From Treponema sp. (lineage in GTDB: Bacteria > Spirochaetota > Spirochaetia > Treponematales > Treponemataceae), in contig JAHAZL010000011.1 in the NCBI GenBank assembly GCA_018384055.1, forward strand, positions 1 through 12,795: 12,795 nucleotides of DNA, in the 5' to 3' direction. A model generated the notes under the pieces. That model searched no databases. It was not told the origin of the DNA and saw only the letters and a program-made list of their open reading frames with translations. The position numbers and the translations under genes are program-made. How positions within the stretch are numbered: the stretch's first letter is position 1; the number at the start of each line of letters is the position of its first letter. Positions 1 through 6,456 of the stretch are shown here, one piece after another.

Positions 1-149
1 ACATAGTCTACACCGTCTTCAAGTTCATGTGCTGGAGTTGGATTGTTTCCTTCTCCTACACCCCACTGTTTGCAAAGCCATCTTCCGTAGAAGATGTATC
101 CGCATGCAAGAACTGCAACACAGATAACAAGCAGCAATAAAGTATTCAT
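1..149 (-). CDS. cstA: Carbon starvation protein A (CstA-like), N-terminal part only
   Basis: This is the first 49 codons of a minus-strand gene that runs off the left edge of the window. The start is ATG at 149-147, preceded by GGAGG (160-156) at a 6-nt spacing, which fixes the start well. The product opens with one hydrophobic segment (about residues 2-20). A YGRW motif and then the sequence TPAHELEDGVDYV follow, which matches the conserved TPAH-x-x-x-DGVDYVP start of the CstA family. CstA proteins are large multi-pass inner-membrane transporters linked to peptide or pyruvate uptake during carbon starvation. The family call rests on this short N-terminal motif, so whether the gene is intact cannot be seen. 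The gene lies 54 nt downstream of the stop of the next minus-strand gene and could be cotranscribed with it. Confidence 0.8.
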   Translation of the reverse strand, partial: MNTLLLLVICVAVLACGYIFYGRWLCKQWGVGEGNNPTPAHELEDGVDY

Positions 150-166
150 ATATTACCTCCAAAAAC

Positions 167-222
167 AATTTACAATTAATAATTATAAATTATAAATTAT
201 GAATTATAAATTATGAATTATT
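167..222. repeat. Tandem heptamer repeat, unit AATTATR
   Basis: Eight consecutive 7-nt units are visible. The units from 181 to 222 read AATTATA, AATTATA, AATTATG, AATTATA, AATTATG, AATTATT. Two degenerate units (AATTTAC, AATTAAT) precede them at 167-180. The array fills most of the gap upstream of the cstA-like gene. It also runs into the last five codons and stop of the neighbouring hypothetical gene. It could vary in copy number by slippage. Confidence 0.85.
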
Positions 223-764
223 CTCCCAAGTGATTTTCTTACGCATTTTCCGCTTCTGTTTGTAATGATTTTGTTTTCTCCGCATTCAATTAGTGCAGTA
301 TGAAATTCCGACCATCCCCAGAAACTGAACCTGTAGCTCTTATATCTTCGGAATCTTTTCAAAAGTTTTACGGCATCTTTTTCTGCATTTTCACAGATGA
401 AAAGAGGTGTGATGTAGGTGTACATGTGGTCAGGACCGATGTGAGCGTGATTCTTCCAGTCTGATTCAACATAGTGGATGGAAGATAAAAAGATCTCTTT
501 TGTAAGTGTTGGAATCTGGAAGATGTACATGAATTCTTCCGAATCGGCGGACCAGAGATTTGCTTTTCTTGAAACGACAAAATTTTCCGCATGCTCAAAA
601 TAGTCGCATCGCACTTTGAGAAAATCTGCGTCATTGCAGATATTGATGTTGTAGCAGGCACCTAGTGAAGACATAAGCTTCACATAAACTTCATCGGTGT
701 TCAATTGCTTTAGCCCTATTAAAGTTTCTGCAGCAATTATAAACCTGTTGGAAAAGATGTTCAA
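204..764 (-). CDS. Hypothetical protein, 186 aa, start uncertain
   Basis: I do not recognise a family. The predicted product is soluble, with no signal peptide or obvious membrane segment. It is fairly rich in aromatic residues (for example FSFWGWSEF near residues 146-154) and in Cys in its first third. The longest reading begins at a TTG codon (764-762) that immediately follows an in-frame TAA. No convincing ribosome-binding site precedes it. An in-frame ATG at 674-672 (residue 31) is an alternative start with only a weak GAAG upstream. A seven-codon ATG reading (785-765) ends at that TAA, so the gene could also carry an early nonsense mutation. The last residues, IIHNL, are encoded by the heptamer repeat, which suggests the 3' end has been replaced or eroded. 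It is divergent from the rhomboid-like gene, 40 nt away. Confidence 0.55.
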   Translation of the reverse strand: MNIFSNRFIIAAETLIGLKQLNTDEVYVKLMSSLGACYNINICNDADFLKVRCDYFEHAENFVVSRKANLWSADSEEFMYIFQIPTLTKEIFLSSIHYVESDWKNHAHIGPDHMYTYITPLFICENAEKDAVKLLKRFRRYKSYRFSFWGWSEFHTALIECGENKIITNRSGKCVRKSLGRIIHNL

Positions 765-804
765 TTATATTCTTTTGAAGTCCATTTTTGCCGATAATTA
801 AAGT

Positions 805-1557
805 ATGGCTAAAAAAAGTTCACCTAAATTGACATTTGATTTTCCGGTAACAGTAACTTTCGTCATTGTTTCCCTTGTGTTGTTCCTTCTTGATGTTTAT
901 GCTTTCAAGGGGAAAATGTTTTCTTCCATTTTGATTTGCCATGGCTCAAAGCAGGCATTGGTTCCATTCAATTTTAAGTCTCCTGCTGACTTTGCAGGTC
1001 TGTTTTTCTATGTTTTTGGAAATGTAGGGTGGGAAATGCTTTTTGCGAACCTGACGATAATTCTTCTGCTTGGTCAGATTCTTGAAGAACGTTATGGAAG
1101 CGTAATGCTGGGACTCATGATGTTCATTTCCACAATGATTTCCGGAGTCTTTACGGCATGTATTTCAACAGTTCCCTTGACGGGGGCAGGCTGCATAATC
1201 TTTATGATGGCAGTTCTTGTTTCATTGACGGAACTTACAAAAAAAAGAATCCCCCTTTCATGCCTTCTGGTTTTTGTTCTTTTCCTGTCTTTTGAAATTT
1301 TCAGGGCGGCGAAGGGTTCCTCAGGACAAGATGCAATGCAGAAAGTTTGCGGTGTCCTGATTGAAATGATTGGAGGAATTTGCGGAAGCATTTTCGGCTT
1401 TCTTGTTCTTCCAAAAAAGAAATCTACAAAATCATCGGCAACAAAAAAGAATGAAGTTAAAAATGATTATTACGAAGACGAGGATGATTCTCCAAGGCGC
1501 AAGAACTGGTCTTCGTCATCTTCTAGTGATGAAACTGTAATCGGAACTTTAAGTTGA
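805..1557 (+). CDS. Rhomboid-fold membrane protein lacking catalytic Ser and His
   Basis: The 250-residue protein has the rhomboid topology. There is a first membrane segment at about 14-34. A loop with GNVGWEMLFANLTIILLLG (72-90) takes the place of the usual His/Asn-rich segment, and ERYGS (95-99) follows. Further hydrophobic helices lie at about 101-120, 127-142, 151-165 and 181-202. The family's catalytic GxSG is here GAGC (127-130), so the nucleophile position is Gly129. The usual HxGG of the last helix is MIGG (188-191), so the catalytic His is also gone. The protein is therefore probably a pseudoprotease that binds or escorts membrane clients. The C-terminus from 203 is a hydrophilic tail with Lys-rich, Asp/Glu-rich and Ser-rich runs. 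The ribosome-binding site is weak. A GATAAT box ends 6 nt before the ATG, so the transcript may be leaderless. Confidence 0.8.
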   Translation: MAKKSSPKLTFDFPVTVTFVIVSLVLFLLDVYAFKGKMFSSILICHGSKQALVPFNFKSPADFAGLFFYVFGNVGWEMLFANLTIILLLGQILEERYGSVMLGLMMFISTMISGVFTACISTVPLTGAGCIIFMMAVLVSLTELTKKRIPLSCLLVFVLFLSFEIFRAAKGSSGQDAMQKVCGVLIEMIGGICGSIFGFLVLPKKKSTKSSATKKNEVKNDYYEDEDDSPRRKNWSSSSSSDETVIGTLS

Positions 1558-1582
1558 TGGATGAAAGCATTTGTTTCTTAAA

Positions 1583-1593
1583 GCCAAAATGGC
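1583..1593 (+). other. Small hairpin between the rhomboid-like and FMN enzyme genes
   Basis: GCCA-AAA-TGGC forms a four-base-pair stem. The run after it (GTTACATTTT) is only partly T-rich. This is too weak to call a terminator with confidence, but it is the only structure I see in the 74-nt gap. A GATAAT box at 1611-1616 has no clear -35 partner. Confidence 0.2.
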
Positions 1594-1631
1594 GTTACAT
1601 TTTCGTCATTGATAATATTTAGAGGTTTATT

Positions 1632-2477
1632 ATGTCAGAATATAAATGCCGTTTTTGCCCTGTGTGCCTTGGCCGCGGTTGCATCGGTCAGTTGCCTGGA
1701 ATGGGCGGAGAAGGCAGCAGCAGAAATTTTATCCTAAACTGTGATGAATGGAAGAAAATTCCTTATGGAAATTATGTCGGCAGCAATGCAATCCTAAGAC
1801 TTGCTCCAATGACGGGTGCGGAACAGAACATGGGTTATGCTGATGAAAAGCAGTATTACTTTGACATGATGAAGGCTTGCGCAGAAAGCAATACCGCCAT
1901 TTCCATAGGAGATGGAACTCCAGACTGCAAGTTGCTTTGGGGAATTGAGGCCGTAAAGTCTGTTGGAAAGAAAGCTGCTGTTTTCATAAAGCCTTATGAA
2001 AACAAAAAGATTCTTGAAAGAATGGAATGGGCGGAAGAAATTTCCGAATACAGCGGAATAGACATTGATGCATTTAACATTGCTACAATGCGCAATGCAG
2101 CACACCTTGAAAAAAAGACTGCAGAAAATCTTCGTGAAGTTCAGAAATTTCTGGCTGCTAGAAACATTCCTTTTGTAATCAAAGGTATTTTTACTGACGA
2201 AGATCTTGAACTTGTCCGGGAATTAAAACCGGATGTTGCTTTCGTTTCAAACCACGGTGGCCGTGTTCCGACCAGAACGGGAAGCGTTGCAGAATTCCTT
2301 TCACAGCATGCAGAGAAAATCAGAAAGAACTGCGGAGAAATCTGGGTTGACGGTGGAATAAGAACAAAAGCCGATTTTGAAAAGGCACAGAGCTACGGAG
2401 TTACCAACATCCTTCTTGGCCGCCCTTATGTTACTGCACTCTGTAAAAAGGAAAGTTTTGAAAACATTTTGAAATGA
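1632..2477 (+). CDS. Short FMN-dependent alpha-hydroxy-acid oxidase-like protein with N-terminal Cys cluster
   Basis: The 281-residue product belongs to the FMN-dependent alpha-hydroxy-acid dehydrogenase superfamily (TIM barrel). The C-terminal half has the family signature: VIKG with Lys184, then VSNHGGR (205-211), with the presumed catalytic base His208 and substrate-binding Arg211. The flavin-phosphate elements DGGIR (240-244) and LGRP (262-265) follow. Classical members have about 350-380 residues, so this one is short. It belongs to the anaerobe subgroup that begins with CxxCPVCxGRxC; here Cys6, Cys9, Cys12 and Cys17. These four cysteines could bind zinc or an iron-sulfur cluster, though that is not established. 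AGAGG lies 6 nt before the ATG. The substrate is unknown. It converges on the ATP-grasp gene across a palindromic repeat. Confidence 0.8.
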   Translation: MSEYKCRFCPVCLGRGCIGQLPGMGGEGSSRNFILNCDEWKKIPYGNYVGSNAILRLAPMTGAEQNMGYADEKQYYFDMMKACAESNTAISIGDGTPDCKLLWGIEAVKSVGKKAAVFIKPYENKKILERMEWAEEISEYSGIDIDAFNIATMRNAAHLEKKTAENLREVQKFLAARNIPFVIKGIFTDEDLELVRELKPDVAFVSNHGGRVPTRTGSVAEFLSQHAEKIRKNCGEIWVDGGIRTKADFEKAQSYGVTNILLGRPYVTALCKKESFENILK

Positions 2478-2492
2478 ATTATCATTACATCA

Positions 2493-2596
2493 GTCATTGC
2501 GAGGAGCATAGCGACGCGGCAATCCACGGATGTCTTTGCTTAACTGCCATGTGGATTACTTCGCCTGTCTGCTGAAGCAGCCAAGCTCGTAATGAC
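2493..2596. repeat. Palindromic intergenic repeat element
   Basis: The left arm (2493-2526) begins GTCATTGCGAGGAGC and ends GCAATCCAC. The right arm (2551-2596) read in reverse complement begins GTCATTACGAGC and ends GTAATCCAC, so the element is an imperfect inverted repeat with a 24-nt centre. The wording closely resembles the GTCATTGCGAGGAGC...GGCAATCC family of dispersed palindromes known from many unrelated bacterial genomes. It sits exactly between two converging genes, where the folded RNA may act as a bidirectional terminator or 3' stabiliser. Confidence 0.8.
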
Positions 2597-2605
2597 GAGG
2601 ATGTG

Positions 2606-3748
2606 TCATTTCTTCTTCCAGAATTTTATTCTTTCTTCACCTATGAGAAGTTTCTCTGCATCCTTTGCGGTTGCAAGGGGAGCTTTTTTTATTACTACGG
2701 CTATTCGGCTTGCAACGCTTGACGGGGATTCTGGAACAAAGTCTCCCTTGTGCTTGTAGATGAACTGCTTTCCTTCTGCCAGGTTGTAATCGTCTTTTTC
2801 AATAATCCCGCTTTTTGTAGGAACATAGTTTAACTGGGTAAGGTACCCTTTGCTTGCCCGCACCTCATATTGCTTGCCCACGACGGCGTCGGCATACACA
2901 TTAGACTCACATTCGCCAAAAAGTTCAGTCATGCCGCCGCCTACACGGCACGCAAAATCAATAGGTACCAGCTGACCATCGCCACAATCAATAAAATCAA
3001 ACTGCGCAAAAGAAACATCACCGTCGTCAAAAAGCACCCTGCACCACTTGCTCATCTGCTCAAAAAAACTTTCGCCGCAAGGCACCAGCTGGCAGATTAC
3101 CGTGCAAGGCGTGCCGTGAATTTCCACCACAACTTTTTTGCTTAGGCGTACAAGGGATAGTCTGCCCCTACAGAAAAAAAGGTCCGTACTGTATTCGTTT
3201 CCTGAAATCAATTCAGTGACAAGGGCACCCTTGCTTTCAATTCCAAAAATCTTTATGGCGTTGTTGTGAACATCGCTTGCCTTAAGGACAAGTTCTTCAA
3301 GGTTGTTTAGGTTTTCCTCTCCAACGGTTTTGACTGCATAGCCGCTGAAAAGTCCTTCGGGTTTGACGATTGCTTTTCCGTTGTCGTTTAAAATGAAATT
3401 GCGGGCATCTTCAAGACTTGTAAAAATTTCCGGAGTTTTTATGCCGGCGGTTTTAAGAATCTCATAAAGAAATTTTTTTGATCTGCTGGCCTTAAGGGCT
3501 CTTTCGCTTATGGCGCACTGTTTTGTTTTAATGCACTGGCTTATCCAGTATTCCGACAGTGGAATTGCTTTTGTCTCTGGCGGAAGATTTTCCGTGTAGA
3601 TGAATTTATCCGATGCATCCTTAAAATATTTTTTTACGAAAGGAGCTTCTATAAATGTTGCATCCATGCCTATGGAAGAGAAGGCTTCGATTATTTTTTC
3701 ATGGCCCATGACGCTTGATGCGCCCGCAAGGATTATTTTTTTTGGCAT
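2606..3748 (-). CDS. ATP-grasp domain protein (carboxylate-amine ligase-like)
   Basis: The 380-residue product has the ATP-grasp layout. An N-terminal alpha/beta part begins with KKIILAGAS and is followed by the central nucleotide-binding fold. Lys91/Lys92 (SRSKKFLYEILKTAGIKTPE) and Lys129 (AIVKPEG, followed by the FSGYAVK loop) fit the ATP-binding lysines. VTELISGNEYSTD (177-189) supplies the acidic residues of the large loop. FDFID (250-254) and VPIDFACRVGGG (261-272) are the metal-binding region. The usual E-x-N-x-R there reads D264-F-A266-C-R268, so the metal-ligand Asn is Ala. The family joins a carboxylate to an amine or thiol through an acyl phosphate; the substrates are unknown. The ATG lies only 3 nt after the stop of the upstream FAD-enzyme gene. 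There is no strong ribosome-binding site, which suggests translational coupling within one operon. Confidence 0.75.
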   Translation of the reverse strand: MPKKIILAGASSVMGHEKIIEAFSSIGMDATFIEAPFVKKYFKDASDKFIYTENLPPETKAIPLSEYWISQCIKTKQCAISERALKASRSKKFLYEILKTAGIKTPEIFTSLEDARNFILNDNGKAIVKPEGLFSGYAVKTVGEENLNNLEELVLKASDVHNNAIKIFGIESKGALVTELISGNEYSTDLFFCRGRLSLVRLSKKVVVEIHGTPCTVICQLVPCGESFFEQMSKWCRVLFDDGDVSFAQFDFIDCGDGQLVPIDFACRVGGGMTELFGECESNVYADAVVGKQYEVRASKGYLTQLNYVPTKSGIIEKDDYNLAEGKQFIYKHKGDFVPESPSSVASRIAVVIKKAPLATAKDAEKLLIGEERIKFWKKK

Positions 3749-3751
3749 GGT

Positions 3752-5359
3752 CTAGCAGCCGAGTTTTTCCGCAAGCTTTACGCAGGCGTTTTCGCCGTCC
3801 ATGGCGCTGCTTACGATTCCGCCTGAATATCCTGAACCTTCGCCGCAAGGGTACAGGTTTGCAAGTCCAACACATTCAAAGCTGTCCTTGCTGCGGGCAA
3901 TGCGGACAGGAGTTGAAGTTCTTGTTTCCAAGGCAATCAAAAGACCGTCGTCACAAAGATAACCCTTCATTGTGTCGCGGTTAATGTATTTGAAGCACAT
4001 GGCAAGGCGTTCAGCAATCTGCTTTGGAATCCACTGGTCCAGTCTGCTTGAAACAATTCCCGGCGTGTAGCTGGTTTCAGGAAGGTCTGTGCTTTCCTTT
4101 CCGTCTACAAAGTCGCGGATTCTTTGGGCTGGAGCCTTCTGTCCTTTGCCATTGTCTGCGGCAAGTTTTTCAAGGTGGTCTCGCCATAAAAGACCTGCAA
4201 GGGCAGGGCATCCAAGTTCCTTTGCGCGATTTACATATTCTCCAGGAATGTCTTCAGGTCGTGTTTCAACAACAACTGCAGCATTGCTCCACTTACTGTT
4301 TCTTCCGCTTGCAGACATGCCGTTTACTACAATCTGATCTGGTCCGCTCTGGCTTGGAACTACAAAACCACCGGGGCACATGCAGAAACTGTAGACGCCG
4401 CGGTCTTTCTGCTGTGTAGTGAACCTGTATTCTGCAGCTCCCAAAGAAGCGTCAGGTTTTCCGTGGAATCGGATTGCGTCTATGAGGGTGCGTGGATGTT
4501 CAGCGCGGACACCAACTGCAAAGGTTTTTGCTTCAAGGGATTCAGGGGAAAGTTTTGCAATCATTTTGTAAATATCAGGAGCACTGTGGCCTGTGGCAAG
4601 AACAACTGCATCTCCGCGGAATTCCTTTGCTTCCTTTGTCTTTGTGTTTTCCGTCCTGATTCCAAGGACTGCATTTCCTTCCTTTATGAGGTCAACGCAT
4701 TTTGTGTCAAAGTGAAATTCTCCGCCCTTGGAAATTATGAATTCCCTCATGGAATTTATGATGGCAGGAAGCCTGTCAGTTCCGATGTGCGGATGTGCGT
4801 CCGTAAGGATTTTTTTGTCTGCACCAAAATTTGCAAAAATCTTGAGGACGCTTGAAATGTCGCCCCTCTTGTTGCTTCTTGTGTAAAGTTTTCCGTCGCT
4901 GAATGTTCCGGCTCCGCCTTCTCCAAAGCAGTAGTTGGAATTTCCGTCAACGACACCCTTTGTGCTGATGGCCGCAATGTCGCGTTTTCTTGTGCTCGTG
5001 TCGCTGCCGCGTTCAACGATGATTGGTTTGATTCCATATTCAAGAAGTTTGAAGGCACCGAAAAGACCTGCAGGACCTGAACCTACGATGATGACAGATT
5101 TCTTTCCGTCTGCATTTTTCCATTCAGGGAGTTTTGAAAATTCTTCGCCAGGTTTTTCTCCGATGTATACTTTGTAGCGCATGAAAAGCTTTACATTCTT
5201 ATGACGGGCATCAATGGATTTTTTTACAAATACTGTTTCAACTTCAGAGGGCTTAAATGAAATGGAATTCTTTTTGAGTTCACTGAAAATTTTTGTTTTG
5301 ATAAATTCTGAATCTTTTTCCTGGTCTGGACTTATCTGAATTGAAATTTCTTTGATCAT
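3752..5359 (-). CDS. FAD-dependent dehydrogenase of the COG2509 family
   Basis: The 535-residue length fits this family of uncharacterised FAD-dependent dehydrogenases. Residues 1-85 form the family's small N-terminal domain, whose role is unknown. The dinucleotide-binding fold begins at VIIVGSGPAGLFGAF (89-103), with Glu116 ending the second strand (IIVERGSD) to hold the ribose of FAD. CFGEGGAGTFSDGKLYTR (144-161) is a highly characteristic family stretch. VVLATGHSAPD (252-262) is the second flavin-contact motif, and LYPCGEGSGYSGGI (502-515) closes the FAD site. The protein is predicted to be cytosolic. The electron acceptor and substrate are unknown for the family. It is the middle gene of a minus-strand trio, 24 nt after the patatin-like gene and 3 nt before the ATP-grasp gene. 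The start codon has no clear Shine-Dalgarno. Confidence 0.88.
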   Translation of the reverse strand: MIKEISIQISPDQEKDSEFIKTKIFSELKKNSISFKPSEVETVFVKKSIDARHKNVKLFMRYKVYIGEKPGEEFSKLPEWKNADGKKSVIIVGSGPAGLFGAFKLLEYGIKPIIVERGSDTSTRKRDIAAISTKGVVDGNSNYCFGEGGAGTFSDGKLYTRSNKRGDISSVLKIFANFGADKKILTDAHPHIGTDRLPAIINSMREFIISKGGEFHFDTKCVDLIKEGNAVLGIRTENTKTKEAKEFRGDAVVLATGHSAPDIYKMIAKLSPESLEAKTFAVGVRAEHPRTLIDAIRFHGKPDASLGAAEYRFTTQQKDRGVYSFCMCPGGFVVPSQSGPDQIVVNGMSASGRNSKWSNAAVVVETRPEDIPGEYVNRAKELGCPALAGLLWRDHLEKLAADNGKGQKAPAQRIRDFVDGKESTDLPETSYTPGIVSSRLDQWIPKQIAERLAMCFKYINRDTMKGYLCDDGLLIALETRTSTPVRIARSKDSFECVGLANLYPCGEGSGYSGGIVSSAMDGENACVKLAEKLGC

Positions 5360-5383
5360 GGAAAAAAGTATATCAGAAAGAAA

Positions 5384-6235
5384 TTATTTAAGGTATTCCT
5401 TTACGGCTTCAAGATGCTTTATTCCTGCCTGCCTTCCCATTTCGTAAACCCTGCGGAGTTCATTTGGATTATGTTCAGTCCGGCTGATTCCAACATCAAC
5501 TTCAGGAGCAATCACATAGCAGTTGCCGAGTTTTTCCTGCTCAAAGACAAATTGTTTTTCTTCGTCATACATGATGTGGCGGTTGAGCATTGCCTTTACA
5601 AGGTTTGGATATTTTCTGAGGATGAACTTCATGAGGATGGCAAATGATGAAGGCTTTTTAACATATTCCCTTGTGCGGGTAAGGATTACGATGTTTCTGT
5701 CATAGCCCATTTCCATGAACTGCTTCAACGGAATTGAACTTGTGATTCCGCCATCAAGGTATCTTTTGCCTGCGATTACAACTGGAGTCGAAACCAAAGG
5801 AAGGCTAGCACTTGCCCTCATCCAAAGAAGATCATCCCTGTCTCCCTTTGGAATTTCGTGTACGATGGGTTTGCCTGTTTCAAGGTCTGAAACGACAACA
5901 TAGAATTTCAATGGATTTTCTGCATAGGTTTTTACATCAAAAAGATCAAGCTTGAACGGAATGTCCTCGTAGCAGAATTTTGCATCGTAAAGATCACCGT
6001 TTCTCATGAGGTTGCGGAAAGTTCCGTAGTGGCTGTCACGGCTGAATTTTGTATTGTACCTTATGGCTCTTCCAGGTTGCTTTGACTTGTAGTTGCAGCC
6101 AAAAGTTGCACCGGCGCTTACTCCGATGATGCCGTCAAAAACAATTCCGTTTTCCATAAAAACATCGGTTATGCCGCAGGTAAACATTCCGCGCATTGCA
6201 CCGCCTTCAAGAATCATTCCTTTCATGCTATCCAT
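5384..6235 (-). CDS. Patatin-like phospholipase family protein
   Basis: From the start at 6235 the product has 283 residues. GMILEGGAMRGMFTCGITD (6-24) is the oxyanion-hole glycine motif of bacterial patatins. IIGVSAG (36-42) carries the nucleophile Ser40 in GxSxG. YLDGG (159-163) carries the catalytic Asp161 of the Ser-Asp dyad. These are acyl hydrolases acting on phospholipids or other lipid esters; the sequence is close in style to the YjjU group. An upstream in-frame ATG at 6295 would add 20 residues, including a Cys pair. I prefer 6235 (or 6226, beginning MKGM) because homologues start just before the LEGG motif and a possible -10 box (TATATT, 6260-6255) lies between the two starts. It is probably the first gene of the minus-strand trio with the FAD enzyme and the ATP-grasp protein. 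Confidence 0.85.
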   Translation of the reverse strand: MDSMKGMILEGGAMRGMFTCGITDVFMENGIVFDGIIGVSAGATFGCNYKSKQPGRAIRYNTKFSRDSHYGTFRNLMRNGDLYDAKFCYEDIPFKLDLFDVKTYAENPLKFYVVVSDLETGKPIVHEIPKGDRDDLLWMRASASLPLVSTPVVIAGKRYLDGGITSSIPLKQFMEMGYDRNIVILTRTREYVKKPSSFAILMKFILRKYPNLVKAMLNRHIMYDEEKQFVFEQEKLGNCYVIAPEVDVGISRTEHNPNELRRVYEMGRQAGIKHLEAVKEYLK

Positions 6236-6307
6236 TATATCAACCGGTGCAATTAATATACAAGTTTTACAATAATGTTTTTCCAGTGATGCCACAAATT
6301 TTTTGCA

Positions 6308-6338
6308 AAACCTATTGACATAGTAGGATAATAGGTTT
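6308..6338. repeat. Inverted repeat over the sulfur-operon promoter
   Basis: AAACCTAT (6308-6315) and ATAGGTTT (6331-6338) are perfect inverted arms separated by 15 nt. They enclose the candidate -35 box and the first CCTA-N9-TAGG operator. It could be part of a regulator-binding site or chance symmetry. Confidence 0.5.
6311..6327. promoter_or_regulatory. Candidate operator 1, CCTA-N9-TAGG
   Basis: CCTATTGACATAGTAGG is an imperfect palindrome of 17 nt: CCTATT against AGTAGG in inverse, around GACAT. It overlaps the TTGACA box of the operon promoter, so a bound protein would block RNA polymerase. The same frame recurs at 6353. The regulator is not in the window. Dimeric regulators of the Rrf2 family (CymR/IscR type), which often serve cysteine and Fe-S genes, are one candidate by inference only. 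Confidence 0.5.
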
Positions 6339-6343
6339 ACAAA
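6315..6343 (+). promoter_or_regulatory. Candidate sigma-70 promoter for the leader and sulfur operon
   Basis: A perfect TTGACA (6315-6320) is followed after 17 nt by TACAAA (6338-6343), four of six matches to TATAAT. The transcript would begin near 6350, just before the second palindrome. An alternative pair is TTGCAA (6303-6308) with GATAAT (6327-6332), spacing 18. The -10 choice is uncertain; the TTGACA is the strong element. Confidence 0.45.
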
Positions 6344-6352
6344 TATATTATA

Positions 6353-6369
6353 CCTAGTGATTAGGTAGG
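6353..6369. promoter_or_regulatory. Candidate operator 2, CCTA-N9-TAGG
   Basis: CCTAGTGATTAGGTAGG repeats the CCTA-N9-TAGG spacing of operator 1 with its centre 42 nt downstream, about four helical turns. A shorter perfect palindrome overlaps it: TACCTA-GTGAT-TAGGTA (6351-6367). It lies at or just after the predicted transcription start, a typical repressor position. Confidence 0.5.
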
Positions 6370-6384
6370 TATATATTTTTCAAA

Positions 6385-6456
6385 GGAGGCATAAAATGGT
6401 TTTTTATTTTGAAAAGCTTGTTCGAGAAAATTTCCGCAATGGAGTCATGTGCCTCT
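6385..6456 (+). promoter_or_regulatory. Possible leader-RNA stem hiding the leader ribosome-binding site
   Basis: Positions 6385-6393 (GGAGGCATA) can pair without a bulge with 6448-6456 (TGTGCCTCT, covering the first Cys codons): seven Watson-Crick pairs and two G-U pairs. The stem would occlude the SD of the leader peptide. A ribosome working on the Cys codons would open it. This is read by eye, with no folding energy computed. Confidence 0.4.

Noticed and set aside
6236..6295. Start of the patatin-like gene at 6295
   Set aside because: The added 20 residues precede the usual start of the family fold, and a likely -10 box for the gene lies within them. It stays possible but less likely.
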